Below are positions 4,982-5,141 of a stretch of 5,141 bases of DNA, in pieces (position 1 is the stretch's first letter; each line of letters opens with the position of its first letter). This stretch comes from Lachnospiraceae bacterium (lineage in GTDB: Bacteria > Bacillota > Clostridia > Lachnospirales > Lachnospiraceae): NCBI GenBank assembly GCA_024691145.1, contig JAILNW010000079.1, positions 1 to 5,141 on the forward strand, read 5' to 3'. A program made the position numbers and the translations under genes. The notes below the pieces were generated by a model. That model was given only the letters and a program-made list of their open reading frames with translations, did not search any database and had not been told where the DNA came from.

Positions 4982-5141
4982 AGTTTTGACCAAAAAGGAA
5001 AGTATTTTTTTTAAAAATTTTGTTGCATTTGTCAAAAAATTGCTACTTTTTACAGTTATTTCCAATTCATATCCATTTATTTCCAATTATAGTATATATC
5101 TGTAATTTTAAAACATATATTTCTTATATAGAAATCATTTA
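4982..5141. other. AT-rich non-coding end of the window
   Basis: No gene is supported on either strand here. It holds A/T tracts (5005-5020), a TTGACA (5035-5030, minus) with no correctly spaced -10, inverted arms TTTTGAC/GTCAAAA (4984-4990 and 5031-5037), the 12-base direct repeat at 5056-5088, and a further TATAAT (5091-5086, minus) without a good -35. Together with 4874-4981 it forms the long upstream region of the DUF6514-like gene. Confidence 0.5.
5056..5088. repeat. 12-base direct repeat with 21-base period
   Basis: TTATTTCCAATT occurs exactly at 5056-5067 and 5077-5088. The 21-base spacing is two helical turns, placing both copies on the same DNA face. Such spacing suits a protein-binding site, but only two copies are present and the base composition is simple. 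Confidence 0.5.

Overview
The window is AT-rich and its genes all lie on the minus strand, with purine-rich Shine-Dalgarno sites (AAAGGAG, GGAGG) and TATAAT-type promoters. The protein families (YigZ/IMPACT, a CPBP membrane protease, an HD_3 phosphohydrolase, a GlsB/YeaQ-type small membrane protein and a DUF6514-like protein) suggest a low-GC Firmicute, most likely a clostridial species of the Lachnospiraceae type. This placement is inferred from family content and style, not from a search. No rRNA, tRNA, insertion sequence, phage gene or CRISPR array was seen, so this looks like an ordinary chromosomal segment.

In order of transcription (high to low coordinates): (1) 4817-5141 is an AT-rich leader or promoter region with several TATAAT boxes, a 12-bp direct repeat with 21-bp period and a possible 20-codon peptide. 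(2) 4466-4816 encodes a 116-residue DUF6514-like protein. (3) 4300-4465 is a spacer with two small inverted repeats. (4) 3649-4299 encodes a YigZ/IMPACT-family protein, followed by a terminator-like hairpin. (5) 1487-3551 is a tight three-gene block: a divergent TruA-type pseudouridine synthase, a CPBP-family membrane protease and an HD-domain nucleotidase-like hydrolase, with gaps of 15 and 19 bases. (6) 1189-1428 encodes a 79-residue GlsB/YeaQ/YmgE-family membrane protein with its own good promoter, followed by a hairpin. (7) 1-1121 is most of a voltage-gated potassium channel whose C-terminal end lies outside the window; it is easily missed because its stop codon is not present.

The most notable points are two. 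The TruA-like protein has Glu where the family has its catalytic Asp (RTE-SGVHA instead of RTD-xGVHA), plus other substitutions at conserved sites, and sits with a CPBP protease and an HD hydrolase. The potassium channel has a full voltage sensor and a TVGYGD filter, and its tail appears to hold two RCK_C (TrkA_C)-like modules with no RCK_N Rossmann domain between them and the pore. No single new system could be shown from sequence alone; the TruA-like/CPBP/HD block is the best candidate for an uncharacterised functional unit.
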